Position numbers and translations under genes: made by a program
Notes under the pieces: generated by a model
What the model was told of the DNA's origin: nothing
The model's database searches: none
What the model saw: only the letters and a program-made list of their open reading frames with translations
Shown: piece after piece, positions 47,714 to 58,318 of the stretch
Layout of the letters: each line of letters starts with the position of its first letter
Numbering within the stretch: position 1 is the stretch's first letter
DNA from: Vogesella urethralis
GTDB taxonomy: Bacteria; Pseudomonadota; Gammaproteobacteria; Burkholderiales; Chromobacteriaceae
Assembly: GCF_007644045.2 (NCBI RefSeq)
Contig: NZ_VMDW02000099.1
Coordinates: forward strand, 248,001 to 312,000
Length of the DNA stretch: 64,000 nucleotides
Reading direction: 5' to 3'

Positions 47714-48604
47714 ATGGCACTGCCTTCCCTTCTCCGTTTGATCCTGCTGGCTGCCATCTGGGGCAGCAGCTTCCTGTTCATGCGCGTGCTGTCGCCTGTG
47801 ATGGGGGCCTTGTCGGTGGCCGCCGGCCGGGTGGCGTTTGCCAGCCTGGGCCTGTGGCTGCTGCTGCGCTGGTGGCGGCTGGCCATCCCGGGCGGCCCGC
47901 GCTGGCGGGCGGCGCTGTGGCTGGGCGTGATCAGCTCCGCTATCCCTTTCCTGATGTATTCGTTGGCCGCGCACGCCTTGCCCGCCGGCTACAGCGCCAT
48001 GTTCAACGCCACCACGCCGCTGATGGCGGTGGTGGTGGGCGGGCTGGCGTTTGGCGAACGGCTGGCGCCGGCGCGGCTGGGCGGGCTGCTGCTGGGCCTG
48101 GCCGGGGTGGCCGTGCTGCTGCAAACCGGGCCGGTGGCGCTGACGCCGGCGGTGTTGCTGGGCGGTGGCATGTGCCTGCTGGCCACCACCTGTTACGCGC
48201 TGTCCGGCTATTTGACGCGGCGCTGGATAGGCGAGCAGGGCGGCATGGACAGCCGGCTGGTGGCGCTGGGCAGCCAGCTGGGGGCGACCGCCGTATTGCT
48301 GCCGCTGTGGTTGCTTAGTCTGCGGTGGCAGCCGTTGCCGTTCGGCGCACTGGACGCCGGCCACTGGCTGGCCTGGCTGGCGCTGGGCCTGCTGTGTACC
48401 GCCGCCGCCTACGTGCTGTACTTCCGGCTGATCGCTGACGAAGGCCCGCTGAAGGCGATGAGCGTCACCTTTGTCATTCCGGTGTTTGGTGTGCTGTGGG
48501 GCGTGCTGTTCCTGCACGAAGCGTTAAGCGGCGCGCACCTGGCCGGCGGCGTGCTGATTGCGCTGGCGCTATGGCTGGTGGTGCGCCAACCGGCGCCGAA
48601 ATGA
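47714..48604 (+). CDS. EamA/DMT family transporter
   Basis: A 296-residue ten-helix transporter of the EamA family, starting LLRLILLAAIWGSSFLFMRV, with the paired repeats and the late YFRLIADEGPLKAMSVTFVIP signature. Starts at 47714 or 47681 are both possible; 47714 gives the usual short N-terminus. Substrate unknown. Transcription ends in the palindromic repeat-word hairpin immediately after the stop. Confidence 0.9.
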   Translation: MALPSLLRLILLAAIWGSSFLFMRVLSPVMGALSVAAGRVAFASLGLWLLLRWWRLAIPGGPRWRAALWLGVISSAIPFLMYSLAAHALPAGYSAMFNATTPLMAVVVGGLAFGERLAPARLGGLLLGLAGVAVLLQTGPVALTPAVLLGGGMCLLATTCYALSGYLTRRWIGEQGGMDSRLVALGSQLGATAVLLPLWLLSLRWQPLPFGALDAGHWLAWLALGLLCTAAAYVLYFRLIADEGPLKAMSVTFVIPVFGVLWGVLFLHEALSGAHLAGGVLIALALWLVVRQPAPK

Positions 48605-48632
48605 AAAAAGGTTGGCCGCGGCCAACCTTTTT
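48605..48632. terminator. Terminator built from two repeat words
   Basis: A perfect 28-bp palindrome: AAAAAGGTTGGCCG and its complement CGGCCAACCTTTTT. It is two inverted repeat words fused at GCCGCGGC, with A and T tracts on either side, one base after the EamA stop and 18 bases from the kup stop. It can serve both convergent genes. Confidence 0.8.
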
Positions 48633-48650
48633 GCTGACGCGCAGCCGGCT

Positions 48651-50516
48651 TTACAGCTCGACCTGGGCGCCCATTTCCACCACGCGGTTGGACGGGATTT
48701 GGAAGAAGTCGGTGGCGCGCAGCGCGTTGCGGCTCATCCACACGAACAGCTTTTCGCGCCACGGCGCCAAGCCTTCGCGTTCGGTCTGGATCAGCGTCTC
48801 GCGCGACAGGAAGAACGAGGTGTCCATCAGCTCGAACTGCATGCCCTGCGCCTCGCACAGGTCCAGCACCTCCTGCACGCTCGGCGTTTCCTTGAAGCCG
48901 TAGTAGGCCATCACGCGCCAGAAGCTGTTGGACAACTGCTGGATCTCGATGCGCTGCTCGGCTTCGATGAACGGTACTTCCTCGGTACGGATGGTCATCA
49001 GCACGATGCGCTCGTGCAGCACCTTGTTGTGCTTCAGGTTATGCAGCAGCGCGTGCGGCACGCCGTGGGTGGAGTTGGTCAGGAACACGGCGGTACCCTG
49101 CACGCGGTCGGGCGAGTAGGTTTCCATGTTCTCGATAAAACCATCCAGCGGGATGGCCATTTCGTTCAGGCGGCTCATCAGCAGCGAGCGGCCCTGCTTC
49201 CAGGTGCTCATCAGGATGAAGGCCAGTACGCCGATCAGCAGCGGCAGCCAGCCGCCGGCAAAGATTTTGACCACGTTGGCCGCAAACAGCGGAATGTCTA
49301 CCGCCAGCAGCGCAACCAGCAGCGGGGCCACCAGCATCGCCGACCATTTCCACTGCTTCAGCGCCACCGTGCACGCCAGAATGGAAGTAATCACCATGGT
49401 GCCGGTCACGGCAATGCCGTAGGCGCCAGCCAGCGCGCTGGAGCTCTGGAACATCACTACCACCGCAATCACGGCAAACAGCAGCCCCCAGTTCACCAGC
49501 GGGATGTAGATCTGGCCGATTTCTTTCTCGGAGGTGTGGGTGATTTCCATACGCGGCAGGAAGCCCAGTTGTACAGCCTGGCGGGTCAGCGAGAACACGC
49601 CGGAGATCACCGCTTGCGAGGCGATAACGGTAGCGGCTGTCGACAGGATCACCATCGGCAGCAGCGCCCATTGCGGCGCCAGGTGGAAGAAGGGGTTGGC
49701 GCGGGCCGCCGGGTCGGCCAGGATTTCGGCGCCCTGGCCGAAGTAGTTCAGCATCAGCGCCGGCAGCACATAGAAAAACCAGGCCAGGCGGATCGGTTTG
49801 CGGCCGAAGTGACCCATGTCGGCGTACAGCGCCTCGGCGCCGGTCAGTGCCAGCACCACCGAACCCAGTGCCAGGAAACCGACACCGCGGTGCTCCAGCA
49901 TGAAGTTCAGGCCCCAGGCCGGGTTCAGCGCGGCCAGCACCGCCGGGTTACCGATAATGCCATGAATGCCCAGCGCGGCCAGCGCACCGAACCACAGCAT
50001 CATCACCGGGCCGAACAGCTTGCCCACGCTGGCAGTACCGTGCTTCTGGATGACAAACAGCCCCACCAGCACCGCGATGGCAATCGGCAGCACGTACGGT
50101 TTGAAGCTGGGGGTAATCACCTCCAGGCCTTCCAGCGCCGACAGCACCGACACGGCCGGCGTAATCACCACCTCGCCGTAGAAAAAGCCGCCGCCCATCA
50201 GCCCCAGTGCCGCCAGGATGCGGCCCTTGGGGCCCACCGCACGGCGCGCCAGCGCCATCAGCGTCAGGATGCCGCCTTCACCACGGTTGTCGGCACGCAG
50301 CACGAAGGACAGGTATTTCAGCGATACCACCAGGATCAGCCCCCACACGATCAGGGACAGGATGCCCAGCACGTTGGCCTGGTTGGCGGCCAGGCCCAGG
50401 TGCGGGCTGAAGCATTCTTTCAGGGTGTAGAGCGGGCTGGTGCCGATGTCACCGTAAACCACGCCCAAGGCCGCCAGGGTCAGGCCGGCCAGTGCTTGCT
50501 TGTTATGCGCTTGCAT
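48651..50516 (-). CDS. kup: Low-affinity potassium transporter Kup
   Basis: A 621-residue Kup/HAK-family potassium-proton symporter. It starts [20 protein letters not shown] then TSPLYTLKE, the family hallmark, followed by about twelve helices (with GGEGGI-like [15 protein letters not shown]) and a cytoplasmic C-terminal domain. The length agrees with E. coli Kup (622). The start at 50516 fits the family; the ORF is open to 50678 but the extra part is not homologous. Ribosome site is weak. Confidence 0.95.
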   Translation of the reverse strand: MQAHNKQALAGLTLAALGVVYGDIGTSPLYTLKECFSPHLGLAANQANVLGILSLIVWGLILVVSLKYLSFVLRADNRGEGGILTLMALARRAVGPKGRILAALGLMGGGFFYGEVVITPAVSVLSALEGLEVITPSFKPYVLPIAIAVLVGLFVIQKHGTASVGKLFGPVMMLWFGALAALGIHGIIGNPAVLAALNPAWGLNFMLEHRGVGFLALGSVVLALTGAEALYADMGHFGRKPIRLAWFFYVLPALMLNYFGQGAEILADPAARANPFFHLAPQWALLPMVILSTAATVIASQAVISGVFSLTRQAVQLGFLPRMEITHTSEKEIGQIYIPLVNWGLLFAVIAVVVMFQSSSALAGAYGIAVTGTMVITSILACTVALKQWKWSAMLVAPLLVALLAVDIPLFAANVVKIFAGGWLPLLIGVLAFILMSTWKQGRSLLMSRLNEMAIPLDGFIENMETYSPDRVQGTAVFLTNSTHGVPHALLHNLKHNKVLHERIVLMTIRTEEVPFIEAEQRIEIQQLSNSFWRVMAYYGFKETPSVQEVLDLCEAQGMQFELMDTSFFLSRETLIQTEREGLAPWREKLFVWMSRNALRATDFFQIPSNRVVEMGAQVEL

Positions 50517-50892
50517 GATGTTTGTCTTGTTGTTCGAGGGGTTTGCATGACAGTTTTGCTGCGCTGCAAAAGGTAAACCACAGGTGAGCGCGCAGATTAC
50601 TCTCCTGCCCGGTAAATGACCATGCGGCCAACCCGGTATGTGCTGCTTTATGCATAGCGTGTAGATGGTTTGCCACAAAGTGTTCCGATGTGGTTTTCCT
50701 GCCAGTTGCAGGGGGCCCGGGCGGGGGGAAAAGCGATGGTTTACTACGCATTTCTATAAATTCTTATCTGCAATTCATGCAAATTCGATAACCTGCATGC
50801 ATGAATAAGCGCAGGGCAACGCTCTAATGGTCAAGACTGCCATAGTCGGCACGGTGCTGCGAGTGCGCGATGGCGCAGACGGGGAGGCTTGC
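50517..50892. other. Intergenic region kup / solute-binding protein
   Basis: About 376 bases between two divergent genes. The kup side is GC-mixed with a weak repeat-word match (TGCGGCCAACCCGG near 50624). An AT-rich core at 50740-50790 (TTTCTATAAATTCTTATCTGC) is the best place for promoters. I see no gene or strong hairpin in it. Confidence 0.5.
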
Positions 50893-51600
50893 ATGCGTGG
50901 GTACGGCAAACGATGGGGATGGCTGGTGCTGTGGCTGGCAGGCGCGGCGCAGGCGTTGCCGGTCAGCCTGCTGACGCAGCAGCAGGTGCCGTATGCGATG
51001 CAGCAGGCAGATGGCCGGCAGGAGGGGTTGGCCGTGGCGGTGGTGCAGTGCGCGTTCACCCGGCTAGGGCTAGGCAGCCGCATCCGCTTCATTGCCTGGC
51101 GCCGTGCCCAGCAGCGGGTGGCGGCCGGCGAGGCCGACGGCTACTTCCCGGCATCGCGCAATGCGCAGCGCGACGTCACAGAGCAGTGGTTCGGCCCGGT
51201 GGCGCCGCAGCAGTGGCGCTGGTACCTGCGCCGTGACAGCCGGGTAGACCCGCAAGCCAGCGGCTTTCGCGAACATGCCCGTGTGGGTGCCTACGCCGGC
51301 TCCAATATGCTGGCCTGGCTGCAGACACAGCACTATCAGGTAACGGTGTCGCCGCCCGAGCACGACCAGATGCTGGATGTCTTGCTGGCCGGCCGCGCCG
51401 ATGCGGTGCTGGCGGCCAACCTGGCGATGGACAGTCTGATCGCGCAGCGCGGCGCCGCCAGCCGGGTGCGCTCGACGCTGGCGCAAGACAAACCGCTGGG
51501 CTTGTACCTGTCTCGTGCTTATCTGGCGCGGCAGGCGCCGGGCTTTGCCTTGCAGCTGCAACAGGCGCTGCAACAGTGCCGGCCGCTCAACCCGCGCTAG
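50893..51600 (+). CDS. Periplasmic solute-binding-like protein
   Basis: A 235-residue exported protein of the SBP_bac_3-like fold. The signal peptide runs RGYGKRWGWLVLWLAGAAQA. The mature part has YAMQQADGRQEGLAVAVVQC, RFIAWRRAQQRVAAGEADGY and LLAGRADAVLAANLAMDSLI, the pattern of orphan amino-acid-binding proteins. GGGGAGG precedes ATG 50893; a longer open frame to 50827 is unlikely. No transporter partners are adjacent. Its 3' end overlaps the convergent nagK gene by 14 bases. Confidence 0.82.
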   Translation: MRGYGKRWGWLVLWLAGAAQALPVSLLTQQQVPYAMQQADGRQEGLAVAVVQCAFTRLGLGSRIRFIAWRRAQQRVAAGEADGYFPASRNAQRDVTEQWFGPVAPQQWRWYLRRDSRVDPQASGFREHARVGAYAGSNMLAWLQTQHYQVTVSPPEHDQMLDVLLAGRADAVLAANLAMDSLIAQRGAASRVRSTLAQDKPLGLYLSRAYLARQAPGFALQLQQALQQCRPLNPR

Positions 51601-52513
51601 CGGCTGCCACGCTCAGCGGCAGGAAGGCGGCACCGCGTACGCCGCCGGCGTCACCGTGGCGGGCTTTTTCGATACGCGGCACGCGGGCGAACTTCAGCAT
51701 GTAGCGCGGCAAGCGTTTGGGCAGCTCGCGGTACAGCTCGTCAAAGTTGGACAAGCCGCCACCCAGCACGATCAGCGCCGGGTCGAGGATGGCCAGGTAG
51801 CCGGCAAAACAGCAGGCCATCAGCTCGAAAAACTGCTCGACGAACACCACGGTAGCCGGGTGGCCTTCGCGGTAGCGCTGGATGATGTCCACTGCCGCCA
51901 GCCGTTCGCTGAAACGGTGGAAAAACAACTGCTCGAACCCGCGGCCGGACAGGTAGTTGTCGATGCAGCCACGTTGGCCGCAACCGCAGGCAAACACCGG
52001 CAGGTCGCCGCCAAAGGCCTGCAGTGCGTCGATCGGCAGCCGCATGTGGCCCAGTTCGCCGGCCACGTGGTTCAGGCCGTTGTGGATCTGGCCGCGGAAG
52101 ATCATGCCGGCGCCGACGCCGGTGCCCAGGATCACGCCCAGTACCGAGGCCACGCCGTGGTTGGCCGCGTCCATTGCCTCGGACAGCGCAAAGCAGTTGG
52201 CGTCGTTATCGATGAACACCGGGCGGCCCAGGCGTTCTTGCAGGTCTTCCTGCAGGCGGCGGCCGTTGGCGGCGGGGACGTTGGCCGCCAGCAGGCTGCC
52301 GCTGATGCTGTCGATGATGCCGGGAATGCCCAGGCCGATGCTGCCCTGGCAGCCCAGCTCGGCATCGGCCTGCCCGATGCAGCGGCACAGCGCATCCAGC
52401 AGGGTGGGGTAATCGTTGGGGGTGGGAAAGCGCTGCTGGCGCACGCACTGCAGCGTGGCGTCAAAGGCGCCGAATGCCACTTTGGTACCGCCGATGTCGA
52501 ATCCGTAATGCAT
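51587..52513 (-). CDS. nagK: N-acetylglucosamine kinase (ROK family)
   Basis: A 308-residue ROK-family sugar kinase. The ATP motif is FDIGGTKVAFGAFD, the catalytic base Asp104 lies in FIDNDANCFAL, and the zinc motif has His156 with Cys176, Cys178 and Cys183 (CGCGQRGC). GELGHMRLPID is typical of NagK. It phosphorylates free GlcNAc with ATP, which is needed for sugar delivered by the ABC importer and released by the GH3 enzyme; sugar brought in by NagE is already phosphorylated. It is last in the minus-strand aminosugar cluster, after the porin. Confidence 0.92.
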   Translation of the reverse strand: MHYGFDIGGTKVAFGAFDATLQCVRQQRFPTPNDYPTLLDALCRCIGQADAELGCQGSIGLGIPGIIDSISGSLLAANVPAANGRRLQEDLQERLGRPVFIDNDANCFALSEAMDAANHGVASVLGVILGTGVGAGMIFRGQIHNGLNHVAGELGHMRLPIDALQAFGGDLPVFACGCGQRGCIDNYLSGRGFEQLFFHRFSERLAAVDIIQRYREGHPATVVFVEQFFELMACCFAGYLAILDPALIVLGGGLSNFDELYRELPKRLPRYMLKFARVPRIEKARHGDAGGVRGAAFLPLSVAAASAG

Positions 52514-52566
52514 GGTGAAGTCTGTCTAGAAGGCAGGCTTGGCTGCGGTGTTTATCAAGATGTCTG

Positions 52567-52599
52567 CAAAAAAGTGCCGTTGCCGGTGAAGGCAACGGC
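52567..52599 (-). terminator. Terminator between porin and nagK
   Basis: GCCGTTGCC and GGCAACGGC arms, six-base loop, followed on the minus strand by seven T. It would end most porin transcripts before nagK, so nagK may depend on read-through or its own promoter. Confidence 0.8.
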
Positions 52600-52702
52600 C
52601 AAGCTCTGCATGACCTCTCCAGAGGTCGGCAAGGCGATGATACTACCTTGCCCTCCCTGAAAACCGGGCTGGCGCCCGGGTACTACAAAAACACCTTGCT
52701 GC

Positions 52703-53731
52703 TTAGAAGCCGATCCACACGCCAGTCAGGAACTGGTTGGTGTCTTTCGAACCGCTGGCTTTCGGGGCCACTTTGGTCAGGCGGGCGTACCACTCGGCGC
52801 CGCCACCGATATCGCGGCCGTACTGCACCGCGTAGCGGCTGTAGTCGTCAGCCACGCCGGTGTTGTTCTGGTTCATGTAGGCGGCCTTGATGTAGCCGGC
52901 CTTGCCCATGGTGTAGGTCAGGCCCAGCGAGGTTTCGCTGCCCTTGTTGGTTTGCTTGCCGGCTTTTTCCTGCTTGTACGACTGCACCATGGCACGCAGG
53001 GTCAGGTCGTCGGTCACGCCTACCGAAGCGGCCAGGTATTGCTGGCTGTTTTCGATATCGTTGGTGACGGTGGTGGTTTCGCTTACCACGCCGGTGGTCA
53101 GGTTAGCCTTGGTTTCCTTGGTCTTGGTGGACGGCTTGCCGCCCAGCACGCCAGCGTACAGCGTGGCTTTGCCCACGGTCAGGGTAGCGGCCAGGTCGTA
53201 CACGCTGTCCTTGTTGTGTTTCTCGTTGCCCCAGCCGTGCTGCGCGCTGAAGCTGAAGTTGCCGATGGCCGGCGACTGGTAGCTCAGGGTGTTCGGCAGG
53301 TACACCTTGCTGGTGACCTTGCCGGCGCCGCCTTCGGCCACCGGCCAGAAGCCTACTTGGCCAAACGGCCAGTCCAGGGTGAGGTAGCTGTTGATGAAGG
53401 CGCGGCCGGCTTTCACGGTACCAAAGTCGCCGGACAGGGTGACGTAGGCTTCACGGCTGCCGATGCCTACCTTGTTTTCCACGGTTTCACCGGTGGCGAT
53501 CTTCTGCGAGATGCGGGCGCCCAGCTTGTTGCCGCCGGCGATGTCCTTGCTGGCGTCAATGTTCAGCAGCAGCGCACGGTCCAGCTCGCTGGTGGTGGTT
53601 TTGCCGTTGTCGGTGACGATGTAGTTGGCCTCGGCCGAGCCGCTCAGTTTGAAGATGTCGGTCCAGCTATCGGCAAAGGCCGGGGTGGAAACCAGGGCGG
53701 CAATGATCATGGCCAGGGTTTTGCGTTGCAT
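52703..53731 (-). CDS. Outer-membrane porin in the aminosugar locus
   Basis: A 342-residue general-porin-type protein. The signal peptide is MQRKTLAMIIAALVSTPAFA. A 16-strand barrel follows, with a Gram-negative porin-like GIGSREAYVTLSGDFGTVKA eyelet region, ending FLTGVWIGF in aromatic F. It is Thr/Lys-rich and lower in GC than its neighbours. Start 53731 has GGAG nine bases upstream; 53746 is less likely. Location between the ABC ATPase and nagK suggests it is a chitooligosaccharide porin (chitoporin role), by context only. A tandem 14-bp repeat lies in its leader. Confidence 0.85.
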   Translation of the reverse strand: MQRKTLAMIIAALVSTPAFADSWTDIFKLSGSAEANYIVTDNGKTTTSELDRALLLNIDASKDIAGGNKLGARISQKIATGETVENKVGIGSREAYVTLSGDFGTVKAGRAFINSYLTLDWPFGQVGFWPVAEGGAGKVTSKVYLPNTLSYQSPAIGNFSFSAQHGWGNEKHNKDSVYDLAATLTVGKATLYAGVLGGKPSTKTKETKANLTTGVVSETTTVTNDIENSQQYLAASVGVTDDLTLRAMVQSYKQEKAGKQTNKGSETSLGLTYTMGKAGYIKAAYMNQNNTGVADDYSRYAVQYGRDIGGGAEWYARLTKVAPKASGSKDTNQFLTGVWIGF

Positions 53732-53746
53732 GTTGGTGTTCTCCAT

Positions 53747-53774
53747 GTGTCGTGGTGACGGTGTCGTGGTGACG
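53747..53774. repeat. Tandem 14-bp repeat in the porin leader
   Basis: GTGTCGTGGTGACG twice in direct succession (53747-53760 and 53761-53774), 16 bases upstream of the porin start codon. It could be a slippage-prone unit or a paired regulator site. Confidence 0.75.
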
Positions 53775-53854
53775 TTGCAGCTCTATGCCTATGTCATTTT
53801 GTGAGGGCGTGACACGGCACTTCTCTGGTGAGCGTGGTTTTTCGCCCGTGAAAA

Positions 53855-54934
<1,080 letters not shown>

Positions 54935-54954
54935 GTTTCTTTCCTTGCGACGGC

Positions 54955-56439
54955 TCAGGCCAGTCGGGCCGGCATGCGGCCATGGGCGTCCAGGGTGCCT
55001 TGCAGCCAGTCGCTGACGGCGTGCAGGGCGGCGTCGGCAAAGCCGTAGGTCAGCAATGCCGGGGCGTTCAGGTCGGCGGCGGCGTAGGGGTTCCACAGCG
55101 CCAGGTGCAGGTCGGGCTGCCAGCTGGCGGCCTCGCGCGCGCCGTAGCGTTCGCGGGTGGTGGAGGCCAGTACGGTGTAGCGGCCATCCTGTGGCAGCGT
55201 CGCCCAGTCCAGCGCCTCGCGGCGGGCAAAGGTGACCACGTCCAGCTCGAAGGCTTCACCCAGCACGGCGATCAGCCGTTCGGCCGACAGGCCGGCTTCC
55301 GATACGCCGTCGGACGGCGCCTGTTGTTGCACCACCAGGCGCAGCTGGCGCGAGGTTGGCCGCAACGGCTGGCCATGGGCGGTGAGGGCGCGGCGCCAGG
55401 CGTCGGCAAACAGCGCCTCGTCGGCCGCGCGTTGGCTGGCGGGGTAGTCGCGGGTGCGGCTGGGGTGACGGGCCACCAGGGCGTTGACGCGCTGCTCGGC
55501 CTCGGCCAGCCGTGCGCTGCCCAGGCTGCCGTCGCGGACGGCGTCTTCCAGCGCCTGGCGGCTGGCGAGCATTTCGTCGCGGAACTGCAGCACCAGCGAC
55601 AGGTCGGCGCCGGCGCGCAGCGCCTGTGCCGTACCGGCGGCCTGGCCCCAGCGCTCGCGGATGGCTTTCATGTTCATGCCGTCGGTGATGGCCACGCCCT
55701 GGTAGCCCCATTGCTGGCGCAGCAGGGTGCCGAGGATGGCCGGCGACAGCGTGGCCGGCCACGCTTCGTCCAGCTGCGGAAACAGGATGTGCGCGCTCAT
55801 CAGCGACGCGCTGTGCGGCAGCAGGGCGCGGAACGGCGCCAGCTCGTAGTCGTCCAGCGCGGCGCGCGGTTTGTCCACCACCGGCAGGTCGAGATGCGAG
55901 TCGGTATGGGTGTCGCCGTGGCCGGGGAAGTGCTTGACGCAGCAGGCGATGTTTTCCTGCTGGTGGCCCTGCATCCAGGCGGCGGCCAACCTCACCGCGC
56001 TTTCCGGGTGCTCGCCAAAGCTGCGCTCGCCGATCACCGGGTTTTGCGGGTTGTTGTTCAGGTCCAGCACCGGGCCGTAGTTGAGGTTGATGCCAAGCGA
56101 CGCCAGGCCGCGCGCCAGCGCAGCGCCCACGTTGCGCGCCAGCGCCTCGTCGCCCACCGCGCCCAGCGCCATGGCCGACGGCGCTTGCGGCAGGAACAGC
56201 GTGCGCATCACGGCGCCGCCTTCCTGATCGATGCCGATCAGCACGTCGTCGCCACAGGCGGCGCGCAGCTGCTCTACCAGCGCACGGGTCTGGGCCGCGT
56301 CCTGCACGTTGCGGCGGAACAGGCAGATGGCGCGGATATGGTTGTCGCGCAGGAAGGCTTGGTCGTCGGCGTCCAGCGTGGTGCCGGGCACATCCACCAT
56401 CAGGGCACGGCCGGCGAGGCGGCGCAGGTCTTGGCTCAT
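54955..56439 (-). CDS. GH3 beta-N-acetylhexosaminidase
   Basis: A 494-residue cytoplasmic glycoside hydrolase family 3 enzyme, NagZ-like but longer than the usual 340 residues. The acid/base loop is KHFPGHGDTHTDSHLDLPVV (169-188), with the His174/Asp176 dyad of the N-acetylglucosaminidase subgroup. The nucleophile is Asp253 in ITDGMNMKAI. An extra C-terminal domain (about 340-494) follows. No signal peptide. Its start overlaps the permease stop (56436-56439), so it is part of the ABC operon. Expected role is to release GlcNAc from imported chitooligosaccharides; muropeptide recycling is the alternative. Confidence 0.9.
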   Translation of the reverse strand: MSQDLRRLAGRALMVDVPGTTLDADDQAFLRDNHIRAICLFRRNVQDAAQTRALVEQLRAACGDDVLIGIDQEGGAVMRTLFLPQAPSAMALGAVGDEALARNVGAALARGLASLGINLNYGPVLDLNNNPQNPVIGERSFGEHPESAVRLAAAWMQGHQQENIACCVKHFPGHGDTHTDSHLDLPVVDKPRAALDDYELAPFRALLPHSASLMSAHILFPQLDEAWPATLSPAILGTLLRQQWGYQGVAITDGMNMKAIRERWGQAAGTAQALRAGADLSLVLQFRDEMLASRQALEDAVRDGSLGSARLAEAEQRVNALVARHPSRTRDYPASQRAADEALFADAWRRALTAHGQPLRPTSRQLRLVVQQQAPSDGVSEAGLSAERLIAVLGEAFELDVVTFARREALDWATLPQDGRYTVLASTTRERYGAREAASWQPDLHLALWNPYAAADLNAPALLTYGFADAALHAVSDWLQGTLDAHGRMPARLA

Positions 56440-57314
56440 TTCACAGCTCCGTCAAAGCCGCGCAGGAAGTAGCGCTGGGTAAACAGGAAGACGATCAGGA
56501 TGGGCAGCACGGTCAGCACCGCGCCGGCGGCCACCACGCGAATCTTGAAACTGAAGGCGCCGGACAGGTACAGCACGCCCACCGACAGCGGGAACTTGTC
56601 CGGGCTGGCCATCACGATGGACGGCCAGATGTACTGGTTCCACGCCGCCACCATGGTGAGGATGGTGAGCGCTGCCAGCGCCGGGCGCGCCAGCGGCAGC
56701 ATGATGTGCCAGAAGATCTGCCATTCGGTGGCGCCGTCCACGCGAGCGGCGTCTACCAGGTCGTTCGGTACCGCCTCGAAAGCCTGCTTCATCAGGAAGA
56801 TGCCCACCGCGCCGGCCAGACCGGGCAGCACCACGCCGCTGTAGGTATCGCCCATGCCCAGCTTGGACACGGTGATGAAGTTCACCAGGAAGTTCACCTC
56901 CGACGGCAGGATCATGGTGGCCAGGATGGCGCCGAACACGATATTGCGGCCCGGAAACTGCATGCGCGCCAGCGGGTAGGCCGCCATGCTGCACACGATC
57001 AGCGTGCCGGCCACGGTCAGCGCCGAGATGATGATGGAGTTCTTGTAGAAGGCCAGTACGTCGATGGTGTTGAACACCTCGATGAAGTTGTCCAGGCCCG
57101 GGTTTTCCGGCCACATGCGCGGCGGGTAGGTAAACACGTCGCCGCTGGTGGACAGCGCGGTCACCAGCGTCCACCAGAACGGGTACACGGTAATCACCGC
57201 CAGCAGCACCAGCACCAGGTAGTGCAGGCTGCGGTTGGCCAGCTTGGCCACATTGAGCTGGCGACGGTGCGCCGCCAGCGGCAGGGTCAGGGTCTTTTCC
57301 ACGGCGGGCCTCAT
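56436..57314 (-). CDS. ABC sugar permease, MalG type
   Basis: A 292-residue inner-membrane permease with six helices. It has the EAA loop typical of the family (EAVPNDLVDAARVDGATEWQ, which contacts the ATPase) and ends in FTQRYFLRGFDGAVK as MalG-type subunits do. The start at 57314 overlaps the stop of the other permease gene (57311-57314). An extension to 57350 is not needed. Confidence 0.93.
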   Translation of the reverse strand: MRPAVEKTLTLPLAAHRRQLNVAKLANRSLHYLVLVLLAVITVYPFWWTLVTALSTSGDVFTYPPRMWPENPGLDNFIEVFNTIDVLAFYKNSIIISALTVAGTLIVCSMAAYPLARMQFPGRNIVFGAILATMILPSEVNFLVNFITVSKLGMGDTYSGVVLPGLAGAVGIFLMKQAFEAVPNDLVDAARVDGATEWQIFWHIMLPLARPALAALTILTMVAAWNQYIWPSIVMASPDKFPLSVGVLYLSGAFSFKIRVVAAGAVLTVLPILIVFLFTQRYFLRGFDGAVK

Positions 57315-58180
57315 TTGGAACGCGGTTGCAGGTAGCGGAAGTTCAGCCACGCCAGCGCCACGCAGAACACCGACATCACCAGGCTGGCCGCCAGCGCGCG
57401 GCCGAAGTTCAGCGACTTGATGCCGAACTCGTAGGCGTAGAACAGCGCGGTGTAGGTGGACTGCATCGGGCCGCCCTTGGTCATGATCTGCACTTCTTCA
57501 AAGCACTTCACCGCCGCCAGCATCGACATCACCGAGCACAGCAGGATGGTGGGCATCAGCAGCGGCACGGTGATCTTCCAGAAGCGCTGCCAGGCGTTGG
57601 CGCCGTCCAGTACCGCCGCTTCGTACACGTCTTGCGGCACGCTTTGCAGGCCGGCCAGGTACAGCACCATGTACCAGCCCAGGCCGCGCCAGATGGTGAC
57701 GAACATCACCGCAAACAGCGCGATGCGGTCGTCGCTGAGCCAGCCGATCGGTTCGTTGATCACGTGCAGCCAGCGCAGCATGGCGTTCAGCGCGCCGTCG
57801 TCGGTGTACATGAAGTTCCAGATCACGCCGATCACCGACACCGTGGTCACCACCGGCAGGTAGTAGGCGGCGCGGAACAGCTTGATGCCCGGCAGCTGGT
57901 TGTTCACCAGCACCGCCAGCAGGATGGCCAGCACCTGGATGGCAGGCACCACCAGCAGGTACAGCGCCGAGTTCTTCAGCGACGCGATGAACAGCTCGTC
58001 GGCGAACAGCTCGCGGAAGTTATCCAGACCGACCCACACCGGGGCGTCGATCAGGTTGTATTGGGTAAACGCCAGGTAGGAACCGAAGCCCACCGGCCAG
58101 AAAGAAAACGCCATCAACAACAGCAGCGCTGGCGCCAGGAACAGCCAGGCCTGCAGTGTGTTTTTCTTGGAAGCACTCAT
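57311..58180 (-). CDS. ABC sugar permease, MalF type
   Basis: A 289-residue six-helix permease. It begins KKNTLQAWLFLAPALLLLMA, and the EAA loop is QSVPQDVYEAAVLDGANAWQ. FYAYEFGIKSLNFGRALAAS near the end is typical of UgpA/LacF-type subunits. The start at 58180 follows the binding-protein gene by 139 bases that hold two strong hairpins. It forms the membrane channel with the MalG-type subunit. Confidence 0.93.
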   Translation of the reverse strand: MSASKKNTLQAWLFLAPALLLLMAFSFWPVGFGSYLAFTQYNLIDAPVWVGLDNFRELFADELFIASLKNSALYLLVVPAIQVLAILLAVLVNNQLPGIKLFRAAYYLPVVTTVSVIGVIWNFMYTDDGALNAMLRWLHVINEPIGWLSDDRIALFAVMFVTIWRGLGWYMVLYLAGLQSVPQDVYEAAVLDGANAWQRFWKITVPLLMPTILLCSVMSMLAAVKCFEEVQIMTKGGPMQSTYTALFYAYEFGIKSLNFGRALAASLVMSVFCVALAWLNFRYLQPRSK

Positions 58181-58240
58181 ACTCACCGCACTTTGCAAAC
58201 TTGATCCGATACCCGTTGGCCGCAGGCAAAGCCTGGCCAC

Positions 58241-58300
58241 CCCTGCCTGCGCCAGGGCACAGGCAGGGCGGGGGCGTGGTGCTGCTACCGGGGTAGCAGC
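58241..58300. other. Paired intercistronic hairpins after the binding-protein gene
   Basis: Two perfect stems lie between the binding-protein and permease genes: CCCTGCCTG/CAGGCAGGG (58241-58268) and GCTGCTACC/GGTAGCAGC (58281-58300). Neither has a T run. Such stems commonly protect the binding-protein mRNA and lower permease output, as between malE and malF. A repeat-word relative (GTTGGCCGCA) lies next to them at 58215-58224. Confidence 0.7.
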
Positions 58301-58318
58301 CCGACGGTCACACGGGCA

